Origin: JBGSUE01 sp041753515
Lineage (GTDB): Bacteria > Patescibacteriota > Microgenomatia > UBA10105 > UBA927
Direction of reading: 5' to 3'
DNA length: 40,684 bases
Assembly: GCA_041753515.1 (NCBI GenBank)
Contig: JBGSUE010000016.1
Span: forward strand, 1-40,684
Below are positions 31,036 to 37,708 of this stretch, piece after piece. Below the pieces are notes generated by a model that did not search any database, was not told the origin of the DNA, and worked only from the letters and a program-made list of their open reading frames with translations. Made by a program: the position numbers and the translations under genes. Within the stretch, counting starts at the first letter, position 1. Each line of letters starts with the position of its first letter.

Positions 31036-31914
31036 ATGTCCAAAAGATTCTTGTACTGTTTATTGATCGTGGCGGTTGTTGTAGGTGCCAATGTTGTTCA
31101 GGCAAATGCGGCAGAAAAAGCGGCTTTCTGCGGATCGACTGGGAACGGGAATTGGGTTTTGACCTACCGATCTGTCAAGGCAAACCCAACCTTTGGGTTC
31201 ATGACCGATATGACGCAGGAGTACTACAATGCTCTGCAAGGTCTGGATCCGGATGACTACCAAACGCAGGTAAATGGCTACTGTTCCAATGAAGATCGTT
31301 GGCCCGAAGGTTTCCAGCCGAAGAAAGCGGCAGATCCTTCCGTGATGCCCTCGTTTCCTGCTGAACTTCCTGTTGGCGAACAGTGGGGCATTCCGGATTG
31401 GGCTCAGGACAATAATCGTGAGCGTGCATGTCTGGTTAAGGGTGCACAAGATCCGAAATCCTTCAGCATCAAGACCCAGAACGATATGAATAATATCAAG
31501 GCGAAGGTGCAAAAGGAAGGTTGGGGCTTCGCCAAATTCTATCGTCTGACGACCGATTTCGAAAATGTAGGATGTGAAGTGCTTGTTGATGCGGCAACAC
31601 CGGGACCTGCTGCGGACTTGAACAATGGTCAGTCCAACCTGGTTACGGCGGTCAATCCTGCGGGCGTTGAGCATCCGATCTCCAGCAACAATAACTCGCC
31701 GGTGCAGGTGATCGTGCCTACCGCAACACTTCTTGTACCTACAGCTACGCTGGAACCTATTGCAGGTGATGACGATCAGACCTCAGCGTGCAATTGGGCA
31801 GAGATTGTCAAGCCGACTCCGAGTGACAATGGGCGCCGCCCGAATCATACATGGACCTGCACGCAGGTGGAAGCCAGCTGCAGCTACACGTGTGACTGGG
31901 TGAAAGATCCGTAA
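31036..31914 (+). CDS. Secreted cysteine-containing protein, 292 aa
   Basis: A signal peptide (MSKRFLYCLLIVAVVVGANVVQANAAE) precedes a domain of about 175 residues (FCGSTGNGNWVLTYRSVKAN to VGCEVLVDAA) with Cys in FCGST, YCSNED, RACLVKG and VGCEV. A Thr/Val/Pro linker (IVPTATLLVPTATLEP) leads to a C-terminal Cys-rich knot (SACNWAE, WTCTQVEASCSYTCDWVKDP). No lipobox. It is probably exported and disulfide-bonded. AAGGAG lies 9 nt upstream of the ATG. The long structured leader suggests post-transcriptional control. No family recognised. Confidence 0.7.
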   Translation: MSKRFLYCLLIVAVVVGANVVQANAAEKAAFCGSTGNGNWVLTYRSVKANPTFGFMTDMTQEYYNALQGLDPDDYQTQVNGYCSNEDRWPEGFQPKKAADPSVMPSFPAELPVGEQWGIPDWAQDNNRERACLVKGAQDPKSFSIKTQNDMNNIKAKVQKEGWGFAKFYRLTTDFENVGCEVLVDAATPGPAADLNNGQSNLVTAVNPAGVEHPISSNNNSPVQVIVPTATLLVPTATLEPIAGDDDQTSACNWAEIVKPTPSDNGRRPNHTWTCTQVEASCSYTCDWVKDP

Positions 31915-31936
31915 GCGATCCGAGCACGAAAATAGT

Positions 31937-31966
31937 AGACGGTCACGGTCAATTTGTGACCGTCTC
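31937..31966 (+). terminator. Hairpin after the 31036 gene
   Basis: AGACGGTCAC pairs with GTGACCGTCT, a 10-bp stem 20 nt after the stop. The T-run is poor (CTATGGCTTT), so termination is likely but not certain. Confidence 0.55.
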
Positions 31967-32080
31967 TATGGCTTTATCAAGAACAGGGAAGAGAAATTAT
32001 CATGTTATATCCTTGGGGGGATTTAAATATTTTTGCCTTTTGGCACAAATTTTTTAAATTCCCTGTTCTTTTGTGATATA

Positions 32081-32133
32081 CCCAACTTACTCAGGTTTGC
32101 AACTCCGAAGGAGTAAAAAGCTGATTAGTTGGG
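32081..32133 (+). ncRNA. Candidate ~50-nt structured motif, copy III
   Basis: P1 CCCAAC/GTTGGG (32081-32086/32128-32133), core TTACTC, P2 CAG/CTG (where copies I and II have CCG/CGG), GTTTG, P3 ACTCC/GGAGT (32102-32106/32110-32114), AAAG, ATTA. The P2 change on both sides keeps the pair. Confidence 0.65.
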
Positions 32134-32142
32134 TTTATACTC

Positions 32143-32170
32143 AAAAACTCACCTTCAAACCTGAGTTTTT
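32143..32170 (+). terminator. Intrinsic terminator after motif copy III
   Basis: AAAAACTCA (32143-32151) pairs with TGAGTTTTT (32162-32170), ten nt after the motif. No plus-strand gene follows closely; the next plus gene is tal at 32745 with its own promoter. Confidence 0.75.
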
Positions 32171-32216
32171 GGGGTATACCGAGTCAGACTCGGTGGCGCG
32201 AATGAGCATGAAGAAT

Positions 32217-32444
32217 TTATACCGATAGAGATGGTTTTTGGGGGATGGAGAGGGTAATGGAGTCCAGGTTTTTTCCCGGTATTTTGTTTTTCACATCCGT
32301 TATTTCGATACCTATCATTTCATTGCCGTTGTAATCCACGAGAATGCCGTCACGGACCTCAACGGTTTTCGTGCTTTTTTTCTTTTGCGAAAAATAAATA
32401 TACATGGCATCCGAGTCCGGATCGTATGATACTTTCATATTCAT
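32217..32444 (-). CDS. DUF2283 family protein
   Basis: 75 residues. MKVSYDPDSDAMYIYFSQKKKSTKTVEVRDGILVDYNGNEMIGIEITDVKNKI follows the DUF2283 pattern closely: Y-D-x-x-x-D-A-x-Y-I-x-F, D-G-I-x-V-D-Y, and E-x-x-G-I-E-I-T-x-x. The second Met (MKVSY) is probably the true start. It begins 3 nt after the stop of the DUF4258 gene, a pairing often seen in bacteria and suspected to be a toxin-antitoxin pair; that role is inference. Confidence 0.8.
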   Translation of the reverse strand: MNMKVSYDPDSDAMYIYFSQKKKSTKTVEVRDGILVDYNGNEMIGIEITDVKNKIPGKNLDSITLSIPQKPSLSV

Positions 32445-32447
32445 ATT

Positions 32448-32687
32448 CTACTGTTTCACGCGTTTTTTTTCAATCCAATAGACAGTAATGATGACGATAG
32501 CGCTTTTTTCCTCAACTGCAATGACTTTCAGATAGTTATTTCCCAGATCTTTCATGAATACCCGTTTATTATTCAGTGCAGGCATGATTGTGTCAGGAGA
32601 TATGATTGTCTTTTCAATATTTTCTTTCGAAATATTCCTGAAATCCATCATTTCTTTTGCGTGTTTAGTATACTGAATTGGTTTCAT
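32448..32687 (-). CDS. DUF4258 family protein, possible RelE-like toxin
   Basis: 79 residues. YTKHAKEMMDFRNISKENIEKTIISPDTIMPALNNKRVFMKDLGNNYLKVIAVEEKSAIVIITVYW matches DUF4258: an initial (F/Y)-(S/T)-x-H-A-x-x-x-M-x-x-R-x-I motif, an x-V-x-x-P turn, then strands ending V-(I/V)-T-V-Y-W. The fold is related to RelE/BrnT; activity is unproven. The ATG lies 6 nt after TGC-TATCAT, so the mRNA is probably leaderless. It diverges from tal with overlapping promoter regions. Confidence 0.8.
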   Translation of the reverse strand: MKPIQYTKHAKEMMDFRNISKENIEKTIISPDTIMPALNNKRVFMKDLGNNYLKVIAVEEKSAIVIITVYWIEKKRVKQ

Positions 32688-32693
32688 ATATGT

Positions 32694-32699
32694 ATGATA
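32694..32699 (-). promoter_or_regulatory. Extended -10 of the DUF4258/DUF2283 operon (leaderless)
   Basis: Minus strand TGC-TATCAT, 6 nt from the ATG at 32687. It nearly touches the divergent tal promoter. Confidence 0.6.
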
Positions 32700-32708
32700 G
32701 CATACCCC

Positions 32709-32737
32709 TTACCAATCTCACGATGATCATGTATTAT
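32709..32737 (+). promoter_or_regulatory. tal promoter (leaderless)
   Basis: TTACCA (32709-32714), 17 nt, TATTAT (32732-32737), 7 nt to the ATG at 32745. No ribosome site. Confidence 0.75.
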
Positions 32738-32744
32738 AGATAAT

Positions 32745-33614
32745 ATGAAGATTTTTCTTGACAGTGCGAACCCGCTTGAAACTGCAGCCGCAGACAGGCT
32801 TCTGAAAGAAAAAGGACTGCCGGGGGTTGTTGGCCAGACCACCAATCCCACACTTCTGAAAAAAGTCGTTCATGCATCGGAACACCTCAGAAAAAAAACA
32901 CTCACTCATGAACATGTTGTGGCAATCTATCGCGATACGGTACGCACAATTTCAAGGGATATGAAAGGGCCGCTTTCCGTACAGGTTATCGTACGGCCGG
33001 AAACAACCGTTGAAAGTATGCTTTCGCAGGCAAGAATGTATAAAGAATGGGCACCGAATGTGGTTGTCAAATTTCCCTGTACCAAACATGGCTTGGCAGC
33101 AGCTGAAATATTTTCAAAAGAAGGCCCGGTCAATATCACATTGGTGTTTACCCAGGAGCAGGCGGCGGCTGCTCATGCCGCGACAAAAAACAGAGGTTTT
33201 GGACCGGATGGAAATCCGTACGATGTGTTTATTTCAGCATTTATCGGACGGCTGGATGATGCGGGTTTTGACGGGACGGATATGATGGCAAATATCAAGG
33301 CCATGTATCATAAATTTGAATCCCATGTGATGCTGTTAGCTTCAAGCATTCGATCGGTAGCCCATCTTATGTATTGCCAGAAACTGGATGTCACGGCAAC
33401 CGTACCGCTACACATCATCGACGAATGGGTCGAGGCAGGATGCCCCAAACCGGATGAAAATTATATATACCAACTGCACAATCATACAGAAATGCCGTTT
33501 CGTGAACTTATACTTGATGATCCCTGGAATTCATACGATATTTCAAGTGAACTTACCGATGTCGGAGTGAAAACGTTTTACGATGACTGGGAAGCGATCA
33601 TAGCTGCAGGATGA
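32745..33614 (+). CDS. tal: Transaldolase
   Basis: 289 residues. Transaldolase transfers dihydroxyacetone between sugar phosphates through a Schiff base. Seen: FLDSANPLE at the start, TTNPTLL, SVQVI, the lysine strand NVVVKFPCTKHGLAAA with the Schiff-base Lys in VKFP, NITLVFTQEQAAAA, ISAFIGRLDD and ASSIRS (usual ASxR). All key residues look intact. The protein is longer than the short (~215 aa) bacterial type because of a ~50-residue C-terminal extension after the ATVPLHII strand. With rpiB, rpe and tkt it completes the non-oxidative pathway. The promoter suggests a leaderless mRNA. Confidence 0.92.
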   Translation: MKIFLDSANPLETAAADRLLKEKGLPGVVGQTTNPTLLKKVVHASEHLRKKTLTHEHVVAIYRDTVRTISRDMKGPLSVQVIVRPETTVESMLSQARMYKEWAPNVVVKFPCTKHGLAAAEIFSKEGPVNITLVFTQEQAAAAHAATKNRGFGPDGNPYDVFISAFIGRLDDAGFDGTDMMANIKAMYHKFESHVMLLASSIRSVAHLMYCQKLDVTATVPLHIIDEWVEAGCPKPDENYIYQLHNHTEMPFRELILDDPWNSYDISSELTDVGVKTFYDDWEAIIAAG

Positions 33615-33621
33615 CCATATT

Positions 33622-34048
33622 AATTACGAATTATGAATTATGAATTACGAATGAAAATTGTGTGAAAGAAAACATAATAAAAAGAAAAAGTTATGATTTT
33701 GCTTTGCTTGTTGTAAAAATATATAAAAAATTAACAGCTGATAATAGAGAGTTTGTATTATCGAAACAATTATTACGTAGCGGAACATCAATTGGAGCGA
33801 ATATCGAGGAAGCGGTTGGAGCTCAGTCTAGGAATGATTTTTTATCAAAAATCTCAATTGCGTATAAAGAATCCAGAGAAACAAAGTATTGGATTATGTT
33901 ATTATTTGATACAGGATATTTAGATAAAAGTGATAAAGATATTCTTTCAGAGAATTGTGATGAGTTATGCAGATTATTGGGTGCAATACAAAAAACAATG
34001 AAAGGTAATTTATAAAAATTCGTAATTCGTAATTCATAATTCATAATT
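33622..34048. mobile_element. Inverted-repeat-bounded cassette with a four-helix-bundle gene
   Basis: The left end is AATTACGAATTATGAATTAT followed by GAATTACGAAT (33622-33652); the right end (34015-34048) is its near-complement, made of AATTCGT and AATTCAT units. The two enclose only the gene 33662-34015. The right end touches the ATG of the next gene. Confidence 0.6.
33662..34015 (+). CDS. Four-helix-bundle protein (S23/IVS-like)
   Basis: 117 residues with a GTG start. KSYDFALLVVKIYKKLTADNREFVLSKQLLRSGTSIGANIEEAVGAQSRNDFLSKISIAYKESRETKYWIMLLFDTGYL is the complete family pattern (Q-L-x-R-(S/A)-x-x-S-I-x-A-N-I-x-E, then E-x-x-E-x-x-x-W-L). Members are best known from intervening sequences of 23S rRNA genes and as free genes; the function is not established. 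AT-rich inverted repeats flank it on both sides. Its AT content is higher than its neighbours, in keeping with transfer. Confidence 0.88.
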   Translation: MKENIIKRKSYDFALLVVKIYKKLTADNREFVLSKQLLRSGTSIGANIEEAVGAQSRNDFLSKISIAYKESRETKYWIMLLFDTGYLDKSDKDILSENCDELCRLLGAIQKTMKGNL

Positions 34049-34049
34049 T

Positions 34050-35060
34050 ATGTATAGTCATCTTTTTGTCGCAGGCACATTCGATACCTTTCACAAAGGC
34101 CATGAGGCTATTCTTACCCGTGCGTTCGGTGAGGGAGAGATGGTGACAATAGGGATTACGTCTGATCAATATATTGAAAAATTTAAGAAATTCAAACATA
34201 AGACGTTTCTCACCCGTAAAAGAAATATTGAAACATGGCTTGAGAAACACGGATTCATAAAGCGTTCGACTATTATTGCCATCAACGATCCGTATGATCC
34301 TGCCGCCAGTGATCCCCGCTACAACGCTCTCATCGTGACGGCTGAGAACAATCACAGAGGAGAAGAGATTAATGCGATGCGGGAGAATAAAGGTCTGATA
34401 CCTTTAGCTCTTATTACAGTCCCGTATGTCAATGCCGAAGACGGCATGCCCATATCATCCACCCGGATTCGGACAGGTACGATAGACCCGGATGGAAAAC
34501 TCGTCATGCCGGAAATTCTTCGCGAAACACTTGCTGCCCCTCTGGGGCATGTTCTGTCGAAATGGGACGTGCCTGCACATGTCAATGCAAAACGGGGCAC
34601 AATCATTATCTCAGTCGGTGATATTACCACGACAAAAATTATGCAATTGGGCATCGTTCCAACACTTTCGATCATCGACCTTAAAGTTCGCCGGAAAGCA
34701 TATCAGTCTTTTGAGGACTACCGGTTTCCGGAGACAACACAGGTAGAGCATATACAAAGCGGTCCGGGCCATATCAGTCACGAAGCAACTGATGCTGTGA
34801 AACAATGGGCAACATCCTTTCAACAGCATAAAAATACGGTATTTATTGTGGACGGGGAAGAAGACCTGATGACCCTTCCGGCAATTGTCTATGCACCTAT
34901 CGGATCAGCCGTATATTACGGACAGCCGGATATTCCGTTTTTTCTTTCTGGAGTGAGGCAGGTTAAAGAGGGGATGGTAGAGGTTGAAGTAACAAAAAAA
35001 GTAAAAATGAGGGCGATGGAGTTGTTGGCGAAGTTTGAGAAAGTGATATCGTCATCCTGA
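34050..35060 (+). CDS. Fused phosphopantetheine adenylyltransferase (archaeal type) and GTP-dependent dephospho-CoA kinase
   Basis: 336 residues. The N-terminal part (1-155) is a nucleotidyltransferase: HLFVAGTFDTFHKGHEAIL (HxGH-type motif HKGH), TRKRNIETWL, and the late ISSTRIR. It resembles the archaeal/eukaryotic PPAT more than bacterial CoaD. The C-terminal part (about 180-330) matches DUF359, the archaeal GTP-dependent dephospho-CoA kinase: IIISVGDITTTKIMQLGIVPTLSIIDLKVRRK, QSGPGHIS, VDGEEDLMTLPAIVYAPIGSAVYYGQP. Together they would carry out the last two steps of CoA synthesis. Human COASY fuses the same two steps with an unrelated kinase. The start follows the right end of the four-helix cassette directly, so promoter and ribosome site are unclear. 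Confidence 0.85.
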   Translation: MYSHLFVAGTFDTFHKGHEAILTRAFGEGEMVTIGITSDQYIEKFKKFKHKTFLTRKRNIETWLEKHGFIKRSTIIAINDPYDPAASDPRYNALIVTAENNHRGEEINAMRENKGLIPLALITVPYVNAEDGMPISSTRIRTGTIDPDGKLVMPEILRETLAAPLGHVLSKWDVPAHVNAKRGTIIISVGDITTTKIMQLGIVPTLSIIDLKVRRKAYQSFEDYRFPETTQVEHIQSGPGHISHEATDAVKQWATSFQQHKNTVFIVDGEEDLMTLPAIVYAPIGSAVYYGQPDIPFFLSGVRQVKEGMVEVEVTKKVKMRAMELLAKFEKVISSS

Positions 35061-35114
35061 ACGAAAGTGAAGGATCTAGTGGAAGAGTAGATGCTTCGTT
35101 TCACTCAGCATGAC
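35051..35114. repeat. MITE between the CoA gene and galT
   Basis: GTCATCCTGAAC start and CTCAGCATGACA end, internal GATGCTTC stem region. It ends 14 nt before the galT ATG. Confidence 0.7.
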
Positions 35115-35128
35115 AGGTATGAAATACT

Positions 35129-35983
35129 ATGGCTAAATTCGTACCGGATTCAACGACACAGCGCTGGGTGATTATTTCATCCATGCGAACGAAGCGTCCG
35201 TCGGATGTTGATGGCGAAAAACCGAAAGCATTTGTCTGTCCGTTCTGCGAGGGGCATGAGAAACTGACGCCGCCTGAAGTATATAGGGTCGGAACAGGTT
35301 CTCCCAATGAGCCGGGTTGGCACGTACGCGTTGTCCCGAACAAATATCCCATCACGGATATTCATGAGGTGATCATTCACAGTCCCGATGAAACGCGCGA
35401 TATCGAACATCTTCCCGTCGACCAGGTAGAACGGATTGTCCGTACGTATCGGGAGAGGTTCCGAATCCACAGAAATGAAGGCCAGGTGCTTATATTCTGT
35501 AACCACGGGTATCACGCCGGGGCTAGTCTTGCCCACCCCCATTCACAACTCGTCGTAGTTCCACGGCAGATCAATCTTGATGCCGTATCTCTGGAGCCGA
35601 TTTCAAATATTGTGACGGAATCGGAACGGTTTGTCGTCTACTGTCCGGAATTTTCGCAGTGGCCGTATGAAGTGTGGGTAGCTCCCAAAACGAACGGATC
35701 CATGTTTGGGGATATCGATGATGCCTCGCTTCATGAGGTAGCAGGCGTATTTCAGAATGCGCTCAAACGTATTGAATATGTGCTCAAAGACCCGGCAGTG
35801 CCTTTTAAACAGGCAAATGAACCGTTTGTCTACAACTATTATATTTATCACGGGACACACTGGTTTATCCGTATTACACCGCGTGCCGTCCACCGCGCAG
35901 GGTTTGAACTTGGCACCGGCCTTAACGTAAACGTAGTAGATCCCACCGATGCCGCGGAGAGGCTGAAAAGCACACAAGTGTAA
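35129..35983 (+). CDS. HIT-superfamily uridylyltransferase, GalT-like
   Basis: 284 residues. The GalT plan is seen: RWVIIS near the start, zinc-site CPFCEGHE, WHVRVVPNKYP, and the catalytic block NHGYHAGASLAHPHSQL (H-P-H-S-Q, with the nucleotidylated His). A second HIT-like half ends WFIRITPRAVHRAGFELGTG. GalT moves UMP between UDP-glucose and galactose 1-phosphate. The enzyme is somewhat short compared with classic GalT (~345 aa), and no galK or galE is in view, so a related nucleotidylyltransferase such as an ADP-glucose/sugar-phosphate type is possible. Preceded by a MITE. Confidence 0.82.
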   Translation: MAKFVPDSTTQRWVIISSMRTKRPSDVDGEKPKAFVCPFCEGHEKLTPPEVYRVGTGSPNEPGWHVRVVPNKYPITDIHEVIIHSPDETRDIEHLPVDQVERIVRTYRERFRIHRNEGQVLIFCNHGYHAGASLAHPHSQLVVVPRQINLDAVSLEPISNIVTESERFVVYCPEFSQWPYEVWVAPKTNGSMFGDIDDASLHEVAGVFQNALKRIEYVLKDPAVPFKQANEPFVYNYYIYHGTHWFIRITPRAVHRAGFELGTGLNVNVVDPTDAAERLKSTQV

Positions 35984-35990
35984 ATGAAAA

Positions 35991-36069
35991 ATTAGATGCT
36001 TCACTCGCCTTTGGCGGTTCAGCATGACACAATTTGTCATTCTGAGCGTAGCGAAGAATCTCGTACTCC
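35991..36069. repeat. Two rearranged MITE halves
   Basis: 35991-36029 is a right half (GATGCTTCACTCGCC...CAGCATGACA) and 36035-36069 a left half (TGTCATTCTGAGCG...AATCTCG). The order is reversed compared with complete elements. Confidence 0.65.
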
Positions 36070-36270
36070 TTACAGTTGTCCTTTTTGCTGAAGGCCTAGA
36101 AGCCACATGACGGCTTCTTTTTTATACCGGCGGTCGCCGCGTGAATTGATGCGGATTGCCGGGAGCTTACCCCGCTTGCCCCACCGTTTAATGGTAAGAG
36201 GGGAGACGCGCAGTATTTTTGCTACTTCCCTGACTGTTAATAAATCCGGCCATTCATCTCCTAAAGCCAT
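36070..36270 (-). CDS. Small HTH protein (excisionase/MerR-like)
   Basis: 66 residues. DLLTVREVAKILRVSPLTIKRWGKRGKLPAIRINSRGDRRYKKEAVMWLL is an HTH_17 domain: helix-turn-helix, then the wing K-L-P-A-x-R-I-x-x-R-G-x-R-R-Y. Almost the whole protein is this domain. It may be an antitoxin without a partner here, a phage-type excisionase or a small regulator. No ribosome site is evident. The stop lies at the MITE edge. Confidence 0.75.
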   Translation of the reverse strand: MALGDEWPDLLTVREVAKILRVSPLTIKRWGKRGKLPAIRINSRGDRRYKKEAVMWLLGLQQKGQL

Positions 36271-36710
36271 ATATTTTCGGGTTAGTAGTGAGTAGCTAGT
36301 AGTTTGGAGACTACTTGATACAAACTATGAACCAAATTGAGCAGGCGAAACATTAATTATATCTTTACTAGTCATAAAATATCATCTCGGATCAAACCGT
36401 GTCAAGGAGGAAAAAGAGGATGTGGATAACTTTTTGATAAAAATGTTTTGCGGGAATATTAAATATTTTACGACATTTCTCGAACTACACCATGAAATAT
36501 TTATTTTGCGACGTAAAAATCATATCTCCAAGAGGGGATTCACACGATGCTGAAAATGTTTGTGAATTTCATTTTCAGAATTCAGAGTATATATGAATAC
36601 ATAGATTGTTCAAAAAATAATAATTTATCCGGACTGAACATCAATTCTGTCCAATCCACCAAAAAACCGCCTCATCGGCGGATTTTCTGGATTTTATTAT
36701 ATAGTCAGCC
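36271..36710. other. Gene-free AT-rich stretch upstream of the HTH gene
   Basis: Holds one perfect DnaA-box-like TGTGGATAA (36421-36429), TTTTACG/CGTAAAA arms around 36470-36520, a CTGAAAATG/CATTTTCAG hairpin (36550-36558/36570-36578), short TAGTAG tandem repeats near 36275, and the rplL terminator. No gene is supported. Confidence 0.5.
36661..36681 (-). terminator. Intrinsic terminator of the rplJL operon
   Basis: Minus strand CCGCC/GGCGG stem with loop GATGA, then TTTTTT. It lies 30 nt after the rplL stop. Confidence 0.85.
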
Positions 36711-37100
36711 TTATTTAAGTTCTGCTTTTGCACCTGCGGCTTCAAGTTTTTTCTTGGCTTCTTCCGCAGCGGTTTTATTGAGTCCGGTCATCAGTTCTTT
36801 GGGAGCTGATTCCACTAATGCTTTTGCCTCGGCCAGTCCCAGTGTCGGGACAAGCTCGCGGACAGCCTTAATGACGGATATTTTGTTCTCTCCGAATGAT
36901 GCAAGAACCACGTTAAAAACAGTCTGTTCTTCCTTTGGCTCGCCGGAGCTGTCTCCAGCGGAGGCGGCCGGTCCGGCTACTGCTACTGGTGCGGCTGATA
37001 CGCCGAATTTATCCTCCAGTGCTTTCACAAGTTCTGATAGTTCGAGAACTGACATATCCTCGACTGCCTTCATAATGTCATCTTTTGTTATTTTTGCCAT
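36711..37100 (-). CDS. rplL: Ribosomal protein L7/L12
   Basis: 129 residues. The stalk protein recruits translation factors. N-terminal dimerisation helices (MKAVEDMSVLELSELVKALEDKFGVSAA) are followed by an Ala/Gly-rich hinge (about 36-56) and the C-terminal domain (EQTVFNVVLASFGENKISVIKAVRELVPTLGLAEAKALVESAPKELMTGLNKTAAEEAKKKLEAAGAKAELK), whose GL-x-EAKALVE and late K-x-LE-x-AGA blocks match the family. GAGGTGATT precedes the ATG. A MITE separates it from rplJ. Confidence 0.97.
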   Translation of the reverse strand: MAKITKDDIMKAVEDMSVLELSELVKALEDKFGVSAAPVAVAGPAASAGDSSGEPKEEQTVFNVVLASFGENKISVIKAVRELVPTLGLAEAKALVESAPKELMTGLNKTAAEEAKKKLEAAGAKAELK

Positions 37101-37125
37101 AAATCAAATCACCTCGCTTTTATAG

Positions 37126-37193
37126 TGTCATTGCGAGGAACGAAGAGACGAAGCAATCCCGTTCGGGATCGCCGCGCTCCGCTCGCGATGACA
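37126..37193. repeat. MITE between rplJ and rplL
   Basis: TGTCATTGCGAGG and CGCGATGACA ends, GTCATCGCGAG family. On the minus strand it starts 3 nt after the rplJ stop and ends about 25 nt before the rplL start, so it sits inside a core operon without touching either gene. Confidence 0.85.
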
Positions 37194-37195
37194 TA

Positions 37196-37708
37196 TTATT
37201 CCTTTTTCTCTTTAATCCCATTCAGTGCCCAGACCAGTCTGTTCATATTCCAATTCAATGCATAGTGAAGCCCCTGGATAGGAGCGTTCAATTGTCTCAC
37301 AAGATTTCCCAACAGCTGCTGTCTGCCGGGGAGTTTTGAAAGGGCAAGCACATCTTGTGCTGACATCACCCTATCTCCCAATAGTCCGCCTTTTGTCGTT
37401 CCCAGAGCGGCTGTTTTGAAAAACGCGAGCATGGCGGAAAGGGGTGCCACTTCGTCTTTGTAGGCAAAAAGGGTAGCGGTTGAAGACTCAAGATTTTCAG
37501 AAACTGCCTCTTGAGAATTGCCAAGAGCACGTTTCATCAGGCGGTTTTTGGTCACGACAAATTCCCCGTCTGCCTTTTTGACGGCTTTGCGCAGTTCTTC
37601 AAGCTGTTTATGCTTGAGGCCTCGGAAGTCGGCAAAAATAATTGACGTTGCTTTTTTTACTTTATCTGTCAATTTCTGTACTGTATCAATTTTTTTCTGC
37701 GTTGCCAT
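37196..37708 (-). CDS. rplJ: Ribosomal protein L10
   Basis: 170 residues from MATQKKID. The protein anchors the L7/L12 stalk to 23S rRNA. Seen: KIDTVQKLTDKVKKATSIIFADFRGLKHKQLEELRKAVKKADGEFVVTKNRLMKRAL, the family pattern, and the C-terminal helix that binds L12 (LLGNLVRQLNAPIQGLHYALNWNMNRLVWALNGIKEKKE). The ATG at 37708 is chosen over 37723 since GGAGGG lies 7 nt upstream. That ribosome site is part of a hairpin with a T-run (see the leader). Confidence 0.96.
   Translation of the reverse strand: MATQKKIDTVQKLTDKVKKATSIIFADFRGLKHKQLEELRKAVKKADGEFVVTKNRLMKRALGNSQEAVSENLESSTATLFAYKDEVAPLSAMLAFFKTAALGTTKGGLLGDRVMSAQDVLALSKLPGRQQLLGNLVRQLNAPIQGLHYALNWNMNRLVWALNGIKEKKE

Larger units (their letters stand above)
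31915..32216. other. Gene-free stretch with hairpins and motif copy III
   Basis: Contains the hairpin above, a perfect 12-bp inverted repeat AAGAACAGGGAA (31979-31990)/TTCCCTGTTCTT (32059-32070) around an A/T-rich loop, motif copy III, its terminator, and CCGAGT/ACTCGG. Confidence 0.65.

Noticed and set aside
28290..32133. Hammerhead, twister or other known ribozyme or riboswitch class
   Set aside because: The conserved loops do not contain the known core signatures as I recall them. This was not tested with covariance models.
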